DNA of 64,000 bases from Priestia endophytica DSM 13796 (GCF_900115845.1 NZ_FOXX01000010.1:1-64000), one strand, 5' to 3'. Positions 26,146 through 37,790 are shown, numbered from the stretch's first letter. A program made the numbers and translations. Notes: generated from the letters alone by a model not told the origin.

Positions 26146-27594
26146 CTATTCGTTAATAGGAAGCTGGAATACTATCATTTTTGTTTCTGTCATATCCTCA
26201 ATCGCGTAACGAGGACCTTCACGCCCAATTCCACTATTCTTCACACCGCCATAAGGCCAATGATCTAGTCTGAAATTCGACGTCCCATTAATCACGACAC
26301 CACCGACTTCTAGTGAGTGGGCGACTTTATAAGCTAAATCCATTTTATTTGTAAACAGCCCTGTCTGAAGTCCAAAGGAAGAATCGTTGGTCTCTGCAAT
26401 GGCTTCTTCAATGGTTTCATAAGGAATAATACTTACTATCGGTCCAAACACTTCCTGACAAACGACTTTACTATGTTTAGGAGGATTTAATAAAATTGTT
26501 GGTTCTACTGTTGCACCCTGTTGTTTGCCTCCGCACACAACAGTCGCTCCTAGCTGAACAGATTCATTGATCCAATTCATCACCCGTTTCGCTGCATTTT
26601 CATCGACTAAGCAGCCAACATCCGTATCTGGTAATAAAGGATCTCCGATTTTAAGTTTTAATACCTCTTCTTTTAGCAGGTCCGTAAATGTTGGAATAAT
26701 TGATTGATGTACATAAATTCGTTGGACAGAAATACAGCTTTGTCCTGAATTACTGAAGCCTGTTCTTGCGCACAAAGTGGCAGCACGCTTTAAATCCGCA
26801 TCTTCATGAACAATAGTAGAAGCGTTTCCACCAAGCTCAAGAAGTACTTTTTTCATATTGGCTAATTCACATATATTCCTAGCGGCCACTACCCCGCCGG
26901 TAAAAGAGATCACATTAATGCGGTCATCTTTTACAATTTGCTGTCCAATTTCCACTCCGCCAAGCACCATATTAATAGCATGTTTAGGAACCCCAGCCTC
27001 CAATAATAACTTTAACAATTCAGTCGCAATCAACGCCGTTTGAGGAGCCGGCTTCAAAATCACACTATTTCCTGCTGCAAATGCTGGGCCAACCTTATGG
27101 CAAACAAGATTTAGGGGAGCATTAAATGGTGTAATAGCAGCAACGACACCAACAGGTACCCGAAAAGTAGAAGCAATCGCTTTTGTTCCTCTTTCAGAAG
27201 CATCACCAGGCAATGTTTCTCCTATTAAGCGTTTCGCCTCTTCACCTGATAATTCTAATGTTTCAATGGAACGAGATACTTCATCAAGCGTGTTTTTTAA
27301 AGGTTTTCCTAATTCAAGAGAAATAAGTCCGGCAAATCTCTCTTTCTCTTGTTCTAGTAAGCTAGCTGCCCGCTTTAAAATTTTTGCTCGTTCATAAGAA
27401 GGGATATTAGCAATTTGTTTTTTTGATGCGTAAGCAGAGGCCAAAGCATTTTCTACATCTTCCTGTGTTGCGAGTACTTGCTCACCAACTACATCTCCGG
27501 AGTAAGGACTTTTAATTAAAACACTTTCACGATTTGTTTCAACCCATTCCCCACTAATATAAGGATGTGCTTTTTTTACAGTCGTTTTTATCAT
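26146..27594 (-). CDS. NAD(P)-dependent aldehyde dehydrogenase
   Basis: A 482-residue aldehyde dehydrogenase of usual length. PFNAPLNLVCHKVGPAFAAG is the cofactor loop with the catalytic Asn nearby, LLELGGNAS holds the general-base Glu, SGQSCISVQR the nucleophilic Cys and CQEVFGPIVS the second Glu. It is the first gene of the leftward catabolic series, separated by 442 bp from the divergent IclR gene. The group includes lactaldehyde, benzaldehyde and glyceraldehyde-3-phosphate dehydrogenases; with the ThDP enzyme it would oxidise a decarboxylated product. Confidence 0.9.
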   Translation of the reverse strand: MIKTTVKKAHPYISGEWVETNRESVLIKSPYSGDVVGEQVLATQEDVENALASAYASKKQIANIPSYERAKILKRAASLLEQEKERFAGLISLELGKPLKNTLDEVSRSIETLELSGEEAKRLIGETLPGDASERGTKAIASTFRVPVGVVAAITPFNAPLNLVCHKVGPAFAAGNSVILKPAPQTALIATELLKLLLEAGVPKHAINMVLGGVEIGQQIVKDDRINVISFTGGVVAARNICELANMKKVLLELGGNASTIVHEDADLKRAATLCARTGFSNSGQSCISVQRIYVHQSIIPTFTDLLKEEVLKLKIGDPLLPDTDVGCLVDENAAKRVMNWINESVQLGATVVCGGKQQGATVEPTILLNPPKHSKVVCQEVFGPIVSIIPYETIEEAIAETNDSSFGLQTGLFTNKMDLAYKVAHSLEVGGVVINGTSNFRLDHWPYGGVKNSGIGREGPRYAIEDMTETKMIVFQLPINE

Positions 27595-28036
27595 GTTTTA
27601 TCACCTATCTTTCTAAATGATAGTTTGTCAATTATTTTGGGTTTAAATAAAAACAGTATAAACGCTTTCATTTTTGGTTTTTTTCGACAACTAATTACAG
27701 ATAATTGATGGTCTCCCCTTTTTTTGTTTATTTATACTCATCAAACTTCGCATCCAAATTCCATTGGGTGGAATGTGATTACACTGTATGAAACTTTAAA
27801 GTGATTGTATATCAATTTTTTTATTTTTTCAATAGTTTATTAATATAAAATTTTCGAAAAACTATCTAAAAAGTTCTTAATTATTGAGTTATAGTCACTT
27901 TTAATGGGGAAAGGAATGACATCTAAAAAAACTTGATTGCAAATAAAATTCAGGGTAGGATGTAAACAAGTTCCAACTAGTGGAATTCATTTTAATCAAC
28001 AAACCATTTTATTAAACATAAAAGGATGATGAAAAG
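27595..28036. promoter_or_regulatory. Divergent control region, ALDH operon and iclR
   Basis: A 442-bp AT-rich region with no gene between two divergent starts; it must hold both promoters. I could not pick out a convincing IclR dyad by eye. A stretch near 27660 (ACAGTATAAACGC on plus) may serve the leftward promoter. Confidence 0.4.
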
Positions 28037-28807
28037 ATGCCATTAGAAAAAGAAAATGGAGGACAAGGAATACGAACCGTTCAAAGAGCGTTGGATATTC
28101 TTGCTTGCTTTAATGAAGAACAACCTGAATTAAATTTAACTCAAATTTCAGAAAAGATAGGATTAGCTAAATCTACAACAACTAGACTTTTGGCAACCCT
28201 AGAACAAAATGGATATGTAGAAAAAGATTTATCAACACTTAAATATAAACTTGGTAAACAAATTTATTATTTGGGTCATATAGCTGGTAAATCCATTGAG
28301 TTAAAAACTATTGCAAAACCTATTATGGAAAAATTACGAGATGAAACAAAAGAAACCATTAACTTACATACTTTAGAAGGAATCTATAGAGTATGTATTG
28401 AGCAATCTCTAGGCCTTAATACTATAAGTCATAGTATAAAAATTGGCGTGAAACACCCTTTATGGGCAGGTGCTGGAGGAAAGGCAATACTTGCTTTTCA
28501 AAATGAAGAGTTTATCCAAATGGTTTTAGAAACTGCAGTTAATCCCAGACCACAGTTAATGAGCGAATTGGAAGAAATAAAAACAGTCTATTCTTGTAGT
28601 AGTATTGATGAAGAAGAAGTCGGCTCTTCAGCTGTTTCAGCACCCATTTTTGATATAAACGGAGTGGTCAAGGCATCTCTTTCGATTTCTGGACCAACGA
28701 GTAGATTTTCTCAAGAAAACATAACAAATTACCAAAAAATTGTTAAAGATGCTGCTTTTTTAATTTCTTCTAAAATGGGTTACGTTCATCAAGAAAAAAT
28801 ACTATAA
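28037..28807 (+). CDS. IclR-family transcriptional regulator
   Basis: A 256-residue IclR protein. The N-terminal winged helix runs from IRTVQRALDILACF through LTQISEKIGLAKSTTTRLL to LEQNGYVEKD. The C-terminal GAF-like effector domain has HPLWAGAGGKAILAF and SSAVSAPIFDINGVVKASLS. It is divergent from the aldehyde dehydrogenase and is the obvious regulator of that catabolic series, with the pathway substrate or an intermediate as ligand. Its start has AAAGGATGATGAAAAG upstream. Confidence 0.92.
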   Translation: MPLEKENGGQGIRTVQRALDILACFNEEQPELNLTQISEKIGLAKSTTTRLLATLEQNGYVEKDLSTLKYKLGKQIYYLGHIAGKSIELKTIAKPIMEKLRDETKETINLHTLEGIYRVCIEQSLGLNTISHSIKIGVKHPLWAGAGGKAILAFQNEEFIQMVLETAVNPRPQLMSELEEIKTVYSCSSIDEEEVGSSAVSAPIFDINGVVKASLSISGPTSRFSQENITNYQKIVKDAAFLISSKMGYVHQEKIL

Positions 28808-29031
28808 GTGTATTTTGAAAAACTTCTTAACTCATCATTATTTTCTAGAAAGTCTACATCTAAGTGACCTGCCAAATTACAGATAATAATAGTACCATGT
28901 TGACAATCCCACAGCTCTGATGCAGTGGGATTATTTTCCGTATATTTGTAATATCTATCTTTTAAAAGAAAGCGCCTATATTTTACATACCTCTTATTTA
29001 ATAAGAAAATTGAGAAGACTATATGTATCAA
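28789..29031 (-). CDS. Hypothetical protein, possibly decayed
   Basis: An 80-codon frame whose C-terminal two thirds looks coding: RRFLLKDRYYKYTENNPTAS and LWDCQHGTIIICNLAGHLDV. The first residues are hydrophobic and there is no ribosome binding site before the ATG. It overlaps the end of iclR by 19 bp on the other strand. This may be the remnant of a longer gene. Family not recognised. Confidence 0.3.
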   Translation of the reverse strand: MIHIVFSIFLLNKRYVKYRRFLLKDRYYKYTENNPTASELWDCQHGTIIICNLAGHLDVDFLENNDELRSFSKYTYSIFS

Positions 29032-29166
29032 ATAAAAAAGGTATTAAAAATGGAAGTATGTTTACTCCTAGGTCAGTTAACTAAAAATGATATTCATTGA
29101 TATAATGATCTTTTAGGATATAGGGAAGGCTTTAGCCGCTTATAAATAATGGTCATACCCATAGCA

Positions 29167-29204
29167 AAGACCGCCTACTATCCATTGGGATAGTAAGCGG
29201 TCTT
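29167..29204. terminator. Long hairpin after iclR region
   Basis: AAGACCGCCTACTATCC and GGGATAGTAaGCGGTCTT form a stem of about 17 bp with a tight loop. T-runs are weak on both sides, so it may be a stable element more than an efficient terminator. The rest of 29032-29348 shows nothing. Confidence 0.5.
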
Positions 29205-29348
29205 ATGTATATATGATTTATAGCTAATTAGTTGTTTATATAAAACACATAACTTAAATGTTCTAAATTTTCTCTTATACATTAAAATAGGTTCTCTCTA
29301 ATATATATAAAAGGTGGCTATCTTATTACTTATTAAGGGAGGAAAACA

Positions 29349-30149
29349 ATGAATAGTAGCTATACTCAAAATGCAATTTTTGAACATACATTTTGGATTC
29401 AAGTTTTGAAAGACCATTCACAATTTATCTTAGATTCTTTAGCAGAAAAAGAGAAACAAGAAATACAAGTAGCTAAAACGTTTATTCAATCGTTTAGTAC
29501 TTTGTTAGACAGCATCAAGGGTCCACCTAATAATATAGAGAAGCTTACAATGGAGGCTAAAGCCCAAGCATTAGCACTCAAAGAATTTAAATTATCCTTA
29601 CTAAAAAAGCATTTAACAACTGACTTTACTATTCATCTTACACCTACTTTCCTAAACCATATGGTCAATGAACTTGATGAGTATTTATTAATTCTTAGCT
29701 ACTTAGAACAAAAACAAGTTCCACCTATCTTTCATGAACTTCACCATCATTTACTATGGACCTTAGATGCTGCAGGGCATGCTGGAGCTATTTCCGATAG
29801 TCTTGACGCAGTAGAAAAGAAACTAAAGCAAAAGAGTATGCAGTTCTCTACCCACTTTGAACATTTTTATCTGAAAGCTGTAGAATTGACTGGATATTTA
29901 AGAACGAATCTCGAATCCTTTCCCGCATTAAAGAAAATGAACAAAGACGTTAGGTTAGAAATAGAATTATTTCAAGTATTTCTTCATGAGATAGAAGAAT
30001 TGGAACTATCAAACGTAATGCTCAGTACATTTTCCGCTTTAATGGCAGATCACATGATGAGAGAAGAATGCTACTATTTAACGAAGTTAGCGCAATCAAC
30101 GAATACAGAAAATCCATCTTGTAGCCCTACGTCCTCTCATTATAAGTAG
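29349..30149 (+). CDS. DUF2935 helical protein
   Basis: A 266-residue protein of the Bacillus DUF2935 family, built from two similar four-helix halves. EHTFWIQVLKDHSQFIL starts the first half and EHFYLKAVELTGYLRTN the second. Each half ends with an H/E-rich helix (HELHHHLLWTLDAAGHAGAI, and DHMMREECYYL). The spacing of His and Glu suggests metal binding, as in hemerythrin or ferritin-like folds, but this is inference. GGGAGG lies 6 bases before the ATG. Function unknown. Confidence 0.75.
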   Translation: MNSSYTQNAIFEHTFWIQVLKDHSQFILDSLAEKEKQEIQVAKTFIQSFSTLLDSIKGPPNNIEKLTMEAKAQALALKEFKLSLLKKHLTTDFTIHLTPTFLNHMVNELDEYLLILSYLEQKQVPPIFHELHHHLLWTLDAAGHAGAISDSLDAVEKKLKQKSMQFSTHFEHFYLKAVELTGYLRTNLESFPALKKMNKDVRLEIELFQVFLHEIEELELSNVMLSTFSALMADHMMREECYYLTKLAQSTNTENPSCSPTSSHYK

Positions 30150-30322
30150 GTATGGACTTTCTCCTTTGCATTTCTAAGATTTTAAGTAACCTAGAATCAC
30201 ACAAATAATCCTAAGATAAATCTTTATTCGTCAAATAATCAAATTAAAAAGTATAACTAATTTTATACTCATCTAATCTGTTCCGTTATATAGAAGAAAC
30301 AATAAATATCGTATAGTTTTTC

Positions 30323-30350
30323 AGTCACCATAATGTAAGTTATCGGTATA
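30323..30350 (+). other. dif-like XerC/XerD site 7
   Basis: Left arm AGTCACCATAA, spacer TGTAAG, right arm TTATCGGTATA. A terminator-like hairpin begins 10 bp later. Confidence 0.6.
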
Positions 30351-30360
30351 TGAATTAAAG

Positions 30361-30396
30361 AAAGCCATGTCCTATCATAAGTAGGACATGGCTTTT
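30361..30396 (+). terminator. Hairpin between DUF2935 and FUSC genes
   Basis: AAAGCCATGTCCTA and TAGGACATGGCTTTT form a 14-bp stem followed by a short T-run. It lies 211 bp past the DUF2935 gene and before the FUSC promoter. The rest of 30150-30614 shows only the dif-like site. Confidence 0.7.
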
Positions 30397-30614
30397 ACAC
30401 TATACTGAAGTATATCTGTATCGTCTAGATGAGAAAAACTGAACGATATGAACTTATCATACATAGTCCCACCTTAAAGACAAAGAATAAACGATAACGC
30501 TAGGAGTTAATTTTTCACAGGATTTTCTATAATCATGATAAAGAATTGCTCTACTACCATATTAAAAAATCATACAAAACATGACGTGACATATTCTGAA
30601 AAGGAGATCGTAGA

Positions 30615-32561
30615 ATGAACAAAAATCAACAAAGAAAACCATCAACATCTGTTCATCCTAAATTGAATATAATTCATACAACGTTTAAACAAGCTTTTAA
30701 AATAAAAAAGAACCCTTTCCCTTGGATAAAGGCTTTAAATGCTGGAATAGCTGTTGCTTTACCTATCGTTATTGGATTTTCTTTAGGATATCTAGAGTAT
30801 GGTTTGCTAGCTAGTATTGGAGCGTTTACCTACCTTTATGTATTTAACCAACCCTATGCACAAAGGGCTAAAAGAATTTTTTGTGTAATGCTAGGAATGT
30901 CTTTATCTATGGTCCTTGGCTCCCTTTTAGCTCCCTATCCACTCGGAACTGCTATAGTTATGGGACTCATTGGGGCCATAGCCATATTTATTTTTGGGGC
31001 TTTAAAGATTACTGGACCCTCTGCCCTATTTTTTGTCTTAAGTTTTGCAATGGCTACTGGTATGCCTAATGATCCAGCACTTGCTCTTTTGCGTGGCGGC
31101 TTTGTCTTTTTAGGAGGTGGACTATCTTGGATAATTTGTATGGCAGGTTGGTTTATATCTCCTCATGGACCTGAAACAGCTGCCATAAAAAGAGTATACG
31201 TAGAATTAGCCTATTTCTTAGCTTCAATTGGTAAAGCAAATTTTGATATTGCAAGACATCAAACAGTTTTAGTGATGAAACAAGCAGAAAATATGTTATT
31301 AGCAGGTTATTCTTCTAAGAGGAAGACAAACATATTTAAAAGGTTGTTTCTGTTAAATGAACAGGCTAATCGAATATTTTTAGAGGCTCTTGATTTATCC
31401 GTGGAGAAAAATCTAACAATACCGTCTGAATTAACACAATCTGTCCGAAATTTAGCTCATGCTATCGAATCTAAAAAGCAAAAGACGGATAACATTTCAA
31501 AGTTACATGGAGTAGGTGAAGAGATGGAAAACTTATCCGTGAAAATTCATAATGCCGGTAAAATACTAAATGAACCTATTGATAAAATACAGCAAGAAGT
31601 AAAAATTTCAAAGCCTTCTCTCAAAACCATTTTTCTAAATGCTTTTGATAAAAATTCAATCGTGTTTCTCTCTGCTATAAAATTTGGAATAATTCTTATG
31701 CTTGCTTCTATTATTGCCTATTCGTTCGGTTTTGATCGATCATACTGGGTCCCTTTATCTTGTGCTGCGGTCATGTCTGGACCAACAGTTATAGCAACGT
31801 TCCATCGTGCAGTTCAACGAACTTTTGGAACCATTATTGGCGTACTATTAGCAAGTGCAATTCTTGTATCTGTACACAATGGATACATGGTTGCCTTTAT
31901 TATTTTGTGTTTAACGTTTCTTACAGAACTTTTTATTGTTCGAAATTATGGAATAGCTGCTATGTTTTTTACTCCATCTGCTTTGGTTATGGCCGAATAT
32001 TCAACTAAAGTATATGATTTCTCCTTCTTTGCTACTGTAAGAATTACAGATATTATAGTAGGTATTATTATTGGGCTCATTGGCATATTTTTAGTTGGAA
32101 GAAAATCAGCTTCTAGTGTTCTTAACCATTTTACTGCTACTACGATTCGAAGCCAAGGGCAGTTTTTATTGAGTTTATTCTCAAAAAATAATCAAAGTAT
32201 AAATTTTGAAGAGTCCAGGGAAAGAGACAGAATGCAAACTAATTTAGTTAATTTATTAACAGTATATGATACAGCTTTAGGTGAACTATTTAGTAATAAG
32301 GACAAATTAGAATCTCTATGGCCCGTTATATTTTCAGTAAACCAAATAGGATATTATCTTGAATCTAGCTTCAAATATTATGAGAGACCAACTCTTCCAG
32401 ATAAGGACCTTGCTCAATTGCTTTATGTTTTTGAAACAATGGCTATTGCTGTAGATAACAATCAATACCCAACTGAGAAACACGTACCTAAAATAGAAGG
32501 ATTCTCAACTATTCAAAATCAAATCCTCAATCTTCAGAAAGCTCTTCGATTTGAGAAATAG
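30615..32561 (+). CDS. FUSC-family membrane protein (aromatic acid exporter type)
   Basis: A 648-residue protein with two membrane blocks. Residues 35-175 hold about six helices (KALNAGIAVALPIVIGFSLG onward), 180-350 form a cytoplasmic helical domain, 350-495 hold a second set of helices including DRSYWVPLSCAAVMSGPTVI, and the rest is cytoplasmic. This is the layout of fusaric-acid-resistance/AaeB-type exporters and YccS-like proteins. It probably exports aromatic or other weak acids. AAAAGGAG precedes the ATG. No membrane-fusion partner is near, as usual for Gram-positives. Confidence 0.85.
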   Translation: MNKNQQRKPSTSVHPKLNIIHTTFKQAFKIKKNPFPWIKALNAGIAVALPIVIGFSLGYLEYGLLASIGAFTYLYVFNQPYAQRAKRIFCVMLGMSLSMVLGSLLAPYPLGTAIVMGLIGAIAIFIFGALKITGPSALFFVLSFAMATGMPNDPALALLRGGFVFLGGGLSWIICMAGWFISPHGPETAAIKRVYVELAYFLASIGKANFDIARHQTVLVMKQAENMLLAGYSSKRKTNIFKRLFLLNEQANRIFLEALDLSVEKNLTIPSELTQSVRNLAHAIESKKQKTDNISKLHGVGEEMENLSVKIHNAGKILNEPIDKIQQEVKISKPSLKTIFLNAFDKNSIVFLSAIKFGIILMLASIIAYSFGFDRSYWVPLSCAAVMSGPTVIATFHRAVQRTFGTIIGVLLASAILVSVHNGYMVAFIILCLTFLTELFIVRNYGIAAMFFTPSALVMAEYSTKVYDFSFFATVRITDIIVGIIIGLIGIFLVGRKSASSVLNHFTATTIRSQGQFLLSLFSKNNQSINFEESRERDRMQTNLVNLLTVYDTALGELFSNKDKLESLWPVIFSVNQIGYYLESSFKYYERPTLPDKDLAQLLYVFETMAIAVDNNQYPTEKHVPKIEGFSTIQNQILNLQKALRFEK

Positions 32562-32690
32562 TTTTAGTTCTGGTACAAAGATTGGTTTTCTTTAAAAGGA
32601 ACCTATGGATTTCTAACTATGTTTCTTTTTAAACAGCTATTCCAAATTGTTGATGAATGAATTTCACTTCATATTGGACAAACTAGTTCT

Positions 32691-32862
32691 TTAAAGCACG
32701 TTGGCCTTTTTTAAAAGTCTGTATCGTTTCTCCTCCCGCCAGTAACTAAACCTCATTAAAAGGATAAGATATCCGTTCTCTACCTTTGATAATCTAACCG
32801 TTTCAATAAAAGGTTTTAAAGCGTGTAAAGTATCAACTGCCACTTTGTTAGGATTGATCAGC
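32691..32862 (-). pseudogene. Unidentified coding remnant
   Basis: On the minus strand an open stretch without a start reads INPNKVAVDTLHALKPFIET, then VRLSKVENGYLILLMRFSYW and REEKRYRLLKKANVL before TAA. It is clearly protein-like. A further piece just downstream in another frame (about 32640-32690) reads VQYEVKFIHQQFGIAV-stop and matches the end of the small frame at 37834-37929. I do not recognise the family. The rest of 32562-33096 has one hairpin. Confidence 0.4.
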
Positions 32863-32924
32863 AACGATTAACGTTAATTTACTTCATTCTTCTATATATC
32901 ATAATCTAAATTCGAAGAGATGAG

Positions 32925-32967
32925 AAAAAGCGCAAATTCATTGAACAGCAATGATTTTGCGCTTTTT
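32925..32967. repeat. Hairpin repeat (GCGCAAA type)
   Basis: AAAAAGCGCAAATTCATTG and CAATGATTTTGCGCTTTTT pair around a short loop. It shares the stem sequence with the repeat at 55067 (GCACAAAC-CATTG) and 14288 but lacks the ACGGAC tail. It lies 130 bp downstream of the leftward rph stop and could terminate it. Confidence 0.65.
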
Positions 32968-33096
32968 CCTTCCTTTTAGATATCCTTAATATCCTAGTGA
33001 CAGGCTAATATCATGTTGTAAATGATTCTCTTAATGTTGAAAAACAATTCAGTGGAAATAAAGCGGGAGCAAGTCGATTAGAGACGTATTCAGCAA

Positions 33097-35712
<2,616 letters not shown>

Positions 35713-36111
35713 TTAAATTCTCCCCTTCTTTTAAATTCTATATGTCGCAATTCCACCTTTGATGATTTGGAGCATACCTCTAATTTTTCGGAGTGTGTCT
35801 TCATTAGCGTCGGTTCGATCATAGTCCTTTGCAAGTTACAAAGCATATGCATAAATCAGATCAACAACATATGTATAAATTCTAGAACTTAGCTCTAAGA
35901 ATAAACAGTCTATATTTTATCCTATTTATGTTTTATAATTAAACTGGGAGAGATATATTTATTTTCGTTTTCTCGGTTCTTACTGCTTAAAGTGAAGAGA
36001 AACTCTGCATCAATCTTTGGTACATAAATAGCAAAACAAGGTAAAGTCAGCATAGCATTTTCAGTTTAAAAAACGCCTATGTATCAATGTTTTATATATA
36101 TATCACAAATG
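35713..36111. other. Region upstream of rph with a coding fragment
   Basis: On the minus strand, ending in the TAA at about 35726, a fragment reads AKDYDRTDANEDTLRKIRGM then LQIIKGGIATYRI. It has no start in frame and could be the end of a lost gene or a leader peptide overlapping the rph ribosome binding site (AAGGGGAG). The remaining sequence, 35830-36111, is AT-rich with no frame of note; the rph promoter must lie here. Confidence 0.35.
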
Positions 36112-36224
36112 TTGTAACATAAAATCCTTCTGGTACTTGTAGGCTCTTATATTTCTTGAATTTTTGATAATCCCCCTAACTTTAACCCTTTTCCGCCAAC
36201 GAGCAAAAGTTGTGTTTTTTCCAT
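36112..36224 (-). pseudogene. rph: Truncated duplicate of the rph 5' end
   Basis: On the minus strand ATG opens [20 protein letters not shown] and KIQEI, then a frameshift, and homology continues in another frame to the equivalent of VPEGFCVTT. It matches residues 12 to about 45 of the intact rph gene at 35712 with roughly 80 percent base identity by eye. The copy is a dead fragment, evidence that the rph region was duplicated or recombined. Confidence 0.75.
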
Positions 36225-36463
36225 TATGTTTCCTTATTGACGAATATCATATCTAAAATGGTGAAAAAAATTTAATGAATCTCTAATTAAACTCTGCTTT
36301 TTTATTTAAAATTTCCTGTTCTCTTAACTGCTCTTCTACATCTATCCTAACCCTTTACTTCAAAAAAGCGTCCTCCATCTTGAAGAACACTTTTACATCT
36401 TATTATAGAAATATATGTTACATACTCTTTAAAACATCGTGTAACTTCTCAGCAAATTTCTTA

Positions 36464-36491
36464 TGTTTCCATAACACAAATTATCGGCACT
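36464..36491 (+). other. dif-like XerC/XerD site 8
   Basis: Left arm TGTTTCCATAA, spacer CACAAA, right arm TTATCGGCACT. It separates the rph module from the envelope-gene module. The stretch 36225-36463 has no supported gene. Confidence 0.55.
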
Positions 36492-36575
36492 AGAATTTTA
36501 AAAGATAGAAACAAATAGTTAATATCGAAAGAATATTGTTATGATATAGACCTTCATTATTAATGATCTCGTTGA

Positions 36576-36615
36576 TTTTCACTTAATTTTCATTTTTTTT
36601 AGATAGAGTATAGAT
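36576..36615 (+). promoter_or_regulatory. TTTTCAC direct-repeat promoter, copy A
   Basis: TTTTCACTTAA (36576) and TTTTCATTTTT (36587) are 11 bp apart, and a -10-like TATAGAT starts 22 bases after the second repeat. This is the layout of OmpR-family response-regulator promoters. The copy is almost identical to the one before the L,D-transpeptidase gene (52716-52755) and drives the dead duplicate of that gene and possibly the GlmU-like gene beyond. Confidence 0.65.
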
Positions 36616-36623
36616 TACTGAAA

Positions 36624-36650
36624 AAACACCTACTCTGTTAGGTGCTTTTT
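36624..36650 (+). terminator. Leader hairpin, copy A
   Basis: ACACCTA-N6-TAGGTG followed by a T-run (CTTTTT) begins about 10 bases after the predicted -10 box, so it lies in the first bases of the transcript. An equivalent hairpin is present in the L,D-transpeptidase leader at 52681-52711. Confidence 0.7.
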
Positions 36651-36686
36651 CGGTTCCATAGAGAACAATAAAAAGGAGTACACATT

Positions 36687-36795
36687 ATAAAACACATGTC
36701 ACTAAAATCAATGACTATTTTGCTTTACTCATAGTCTTGTTATGCCGAATGACAGTAGAACAATTAGAATCTAGCACAACAGATTCGTATAAAGT
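36687..36795 (+). pseudogene. Dead duplicate of L,D-transpeptidase 5' end
   Basis: After AAAGGAG, the start codon reads ATA instead of ATG, followed by AAACACATGTCACTAAAATC, which corresponds to MKHMSLKSMTI of the transpeptidase at 52643. It continues through the signal peptide with an in-frame TAG (about 36730), and then reads near ESSTTD before homology ends. Promoter, leader hairpin and ribosome binding site are duplicated together with it. Confidence 0.75.
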
Positions 36796-37043
36796 GATAA
36801 AAAATTGTTGATACACAAGGATGGAGGTGAAGAAAATAATTTGAGAATGTGCAGTGTAGCCCCCTTCTCAGAAACAAAGATCGCTGGTTGAATAAAAGTT
36901 GGATTTTAAATAAGTTCTCTGTACAAAGACAATTATTATGGAATGAAGTTGTAGATGTTACATATATTCTTTTAATTTTTAATAAAAGCAAGTTTATAGT
37001 TTTAACTAACTTAATCTTTATTTATATTGGAGGAAATTTTATT

Positions 37044-37790
37044 ATGACAAGTGCAATTGTGTTGGCAGCTGGAAAAGGCACAAGAATGAAATCAGAACTA
37101 CCAAAAGTTCTGCACCCTGTTTGCGAAAAACCTATGATTATGCATATATTCGAAAAGCTAGAAGCATCTAGAATTCAGGATAAGATAATTGTAATTGGAC
37201 ATAAAGGAGAAATGGTAAGAGAAACAATAGGAAATGGTGTCAAATATGCGTATCAATTAGAGCAAAAAGGAACTGGCCATGCGGTAATGCAAGCGATTCC
37301 TCAACTTAGAGATGAAGGCAATACGTTGATTATCACGGGTGATACACCTCTTATTCAAGAAAAAACGATATTATCTTTATTAGAAAAACACCAACAAGCT
37401 AATAATGATGGGACAATATTAATCACAAAATTTGAAGATCCTACAGGTTACGGCCGAATTATTCGTAACAAAGATGGAGAAGTAATTGATATAATCGAGG
37501 AAAAAGATGCCAATCATGAACAGAGGAAAATTCAAGAAGTGAATACAGGTATTTTTGTTTTTAAAAATAAATCGTTAATAGAAGGTCTACCACTTATTGA
37601 AAATAATAATGTACAAAATGAATACTATTTAACCGATATGGTATCTATTTTAAATAAACAAAACAAAAAGTTTGGCTCATATTTATTGTTTGATAACGCA
37701 CAAGTGATGGGTATTAATGATCGTAAACAGTTAGAGCAAGCAGAGGATATTATGAGGAAGTACAATAATAGATTTGGATGCAAAAAATAA
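37044..37790 (+). CDS. UDP-GlcNAc pyrophosphorylase, GlmU N-terminal domain only
   Basis: A 248-residue protein equal to the uridyltransferase half of GlmU. LAAGKGTRMKSELPKVLHPV is the nucleotide-binding loop, QKGTGHAVMQA, ITGDTPLI and GYGRIIRNKDG the substrate segments, and EVNTGIFVF the metal region. It ends where GlmU would enter the left-handed beta-helix acetyltransferase domain (full GlmU is about 455 residues). The start is set at 37044 by GGAGGAAATTTT before it; an earlier ATG at 36849 has no family homology. It likely makes UDP-GlcNAc for the nearby polysaccharide synthase, which is inferred. Confidence 0.88.
   Translation: MTSAIVLAAGKGTRMKSELPKVLHPVCEKPMIMHIFEKLEASRIQDKIIVIGHKGEMVRETIGNGVKYAYQLEQKGTGHAVMQAIPQLRDEGNTLIITGDTPLIQEKTILSLLEKHQQANNDGTILITKFEDPTGYGRIIRNKDGEVIDIIEEKDANHEQRKIQEVNTGIFVFKNKSLIEGLPLIENNNVQNEYYLTDMVSILNKQNKKFGSYLLFDNAQVMGINDRKQLEQAEDIMRKYNNRFGCKK

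Noticed and set aside
36112-36140. GTAACATAA followed by TTCTGGTAC, resembling a dif-like site
   Set aside because: The spacer is 5 not 6 and the same bases are the rph coding sequence in the truncated duplicate.
36849-37043. Upstream in-frame extension of the GlmU-like gene to 36849
   Set aside because: The extension has no GlmU homology and the ribosome binding site stands before 37044.
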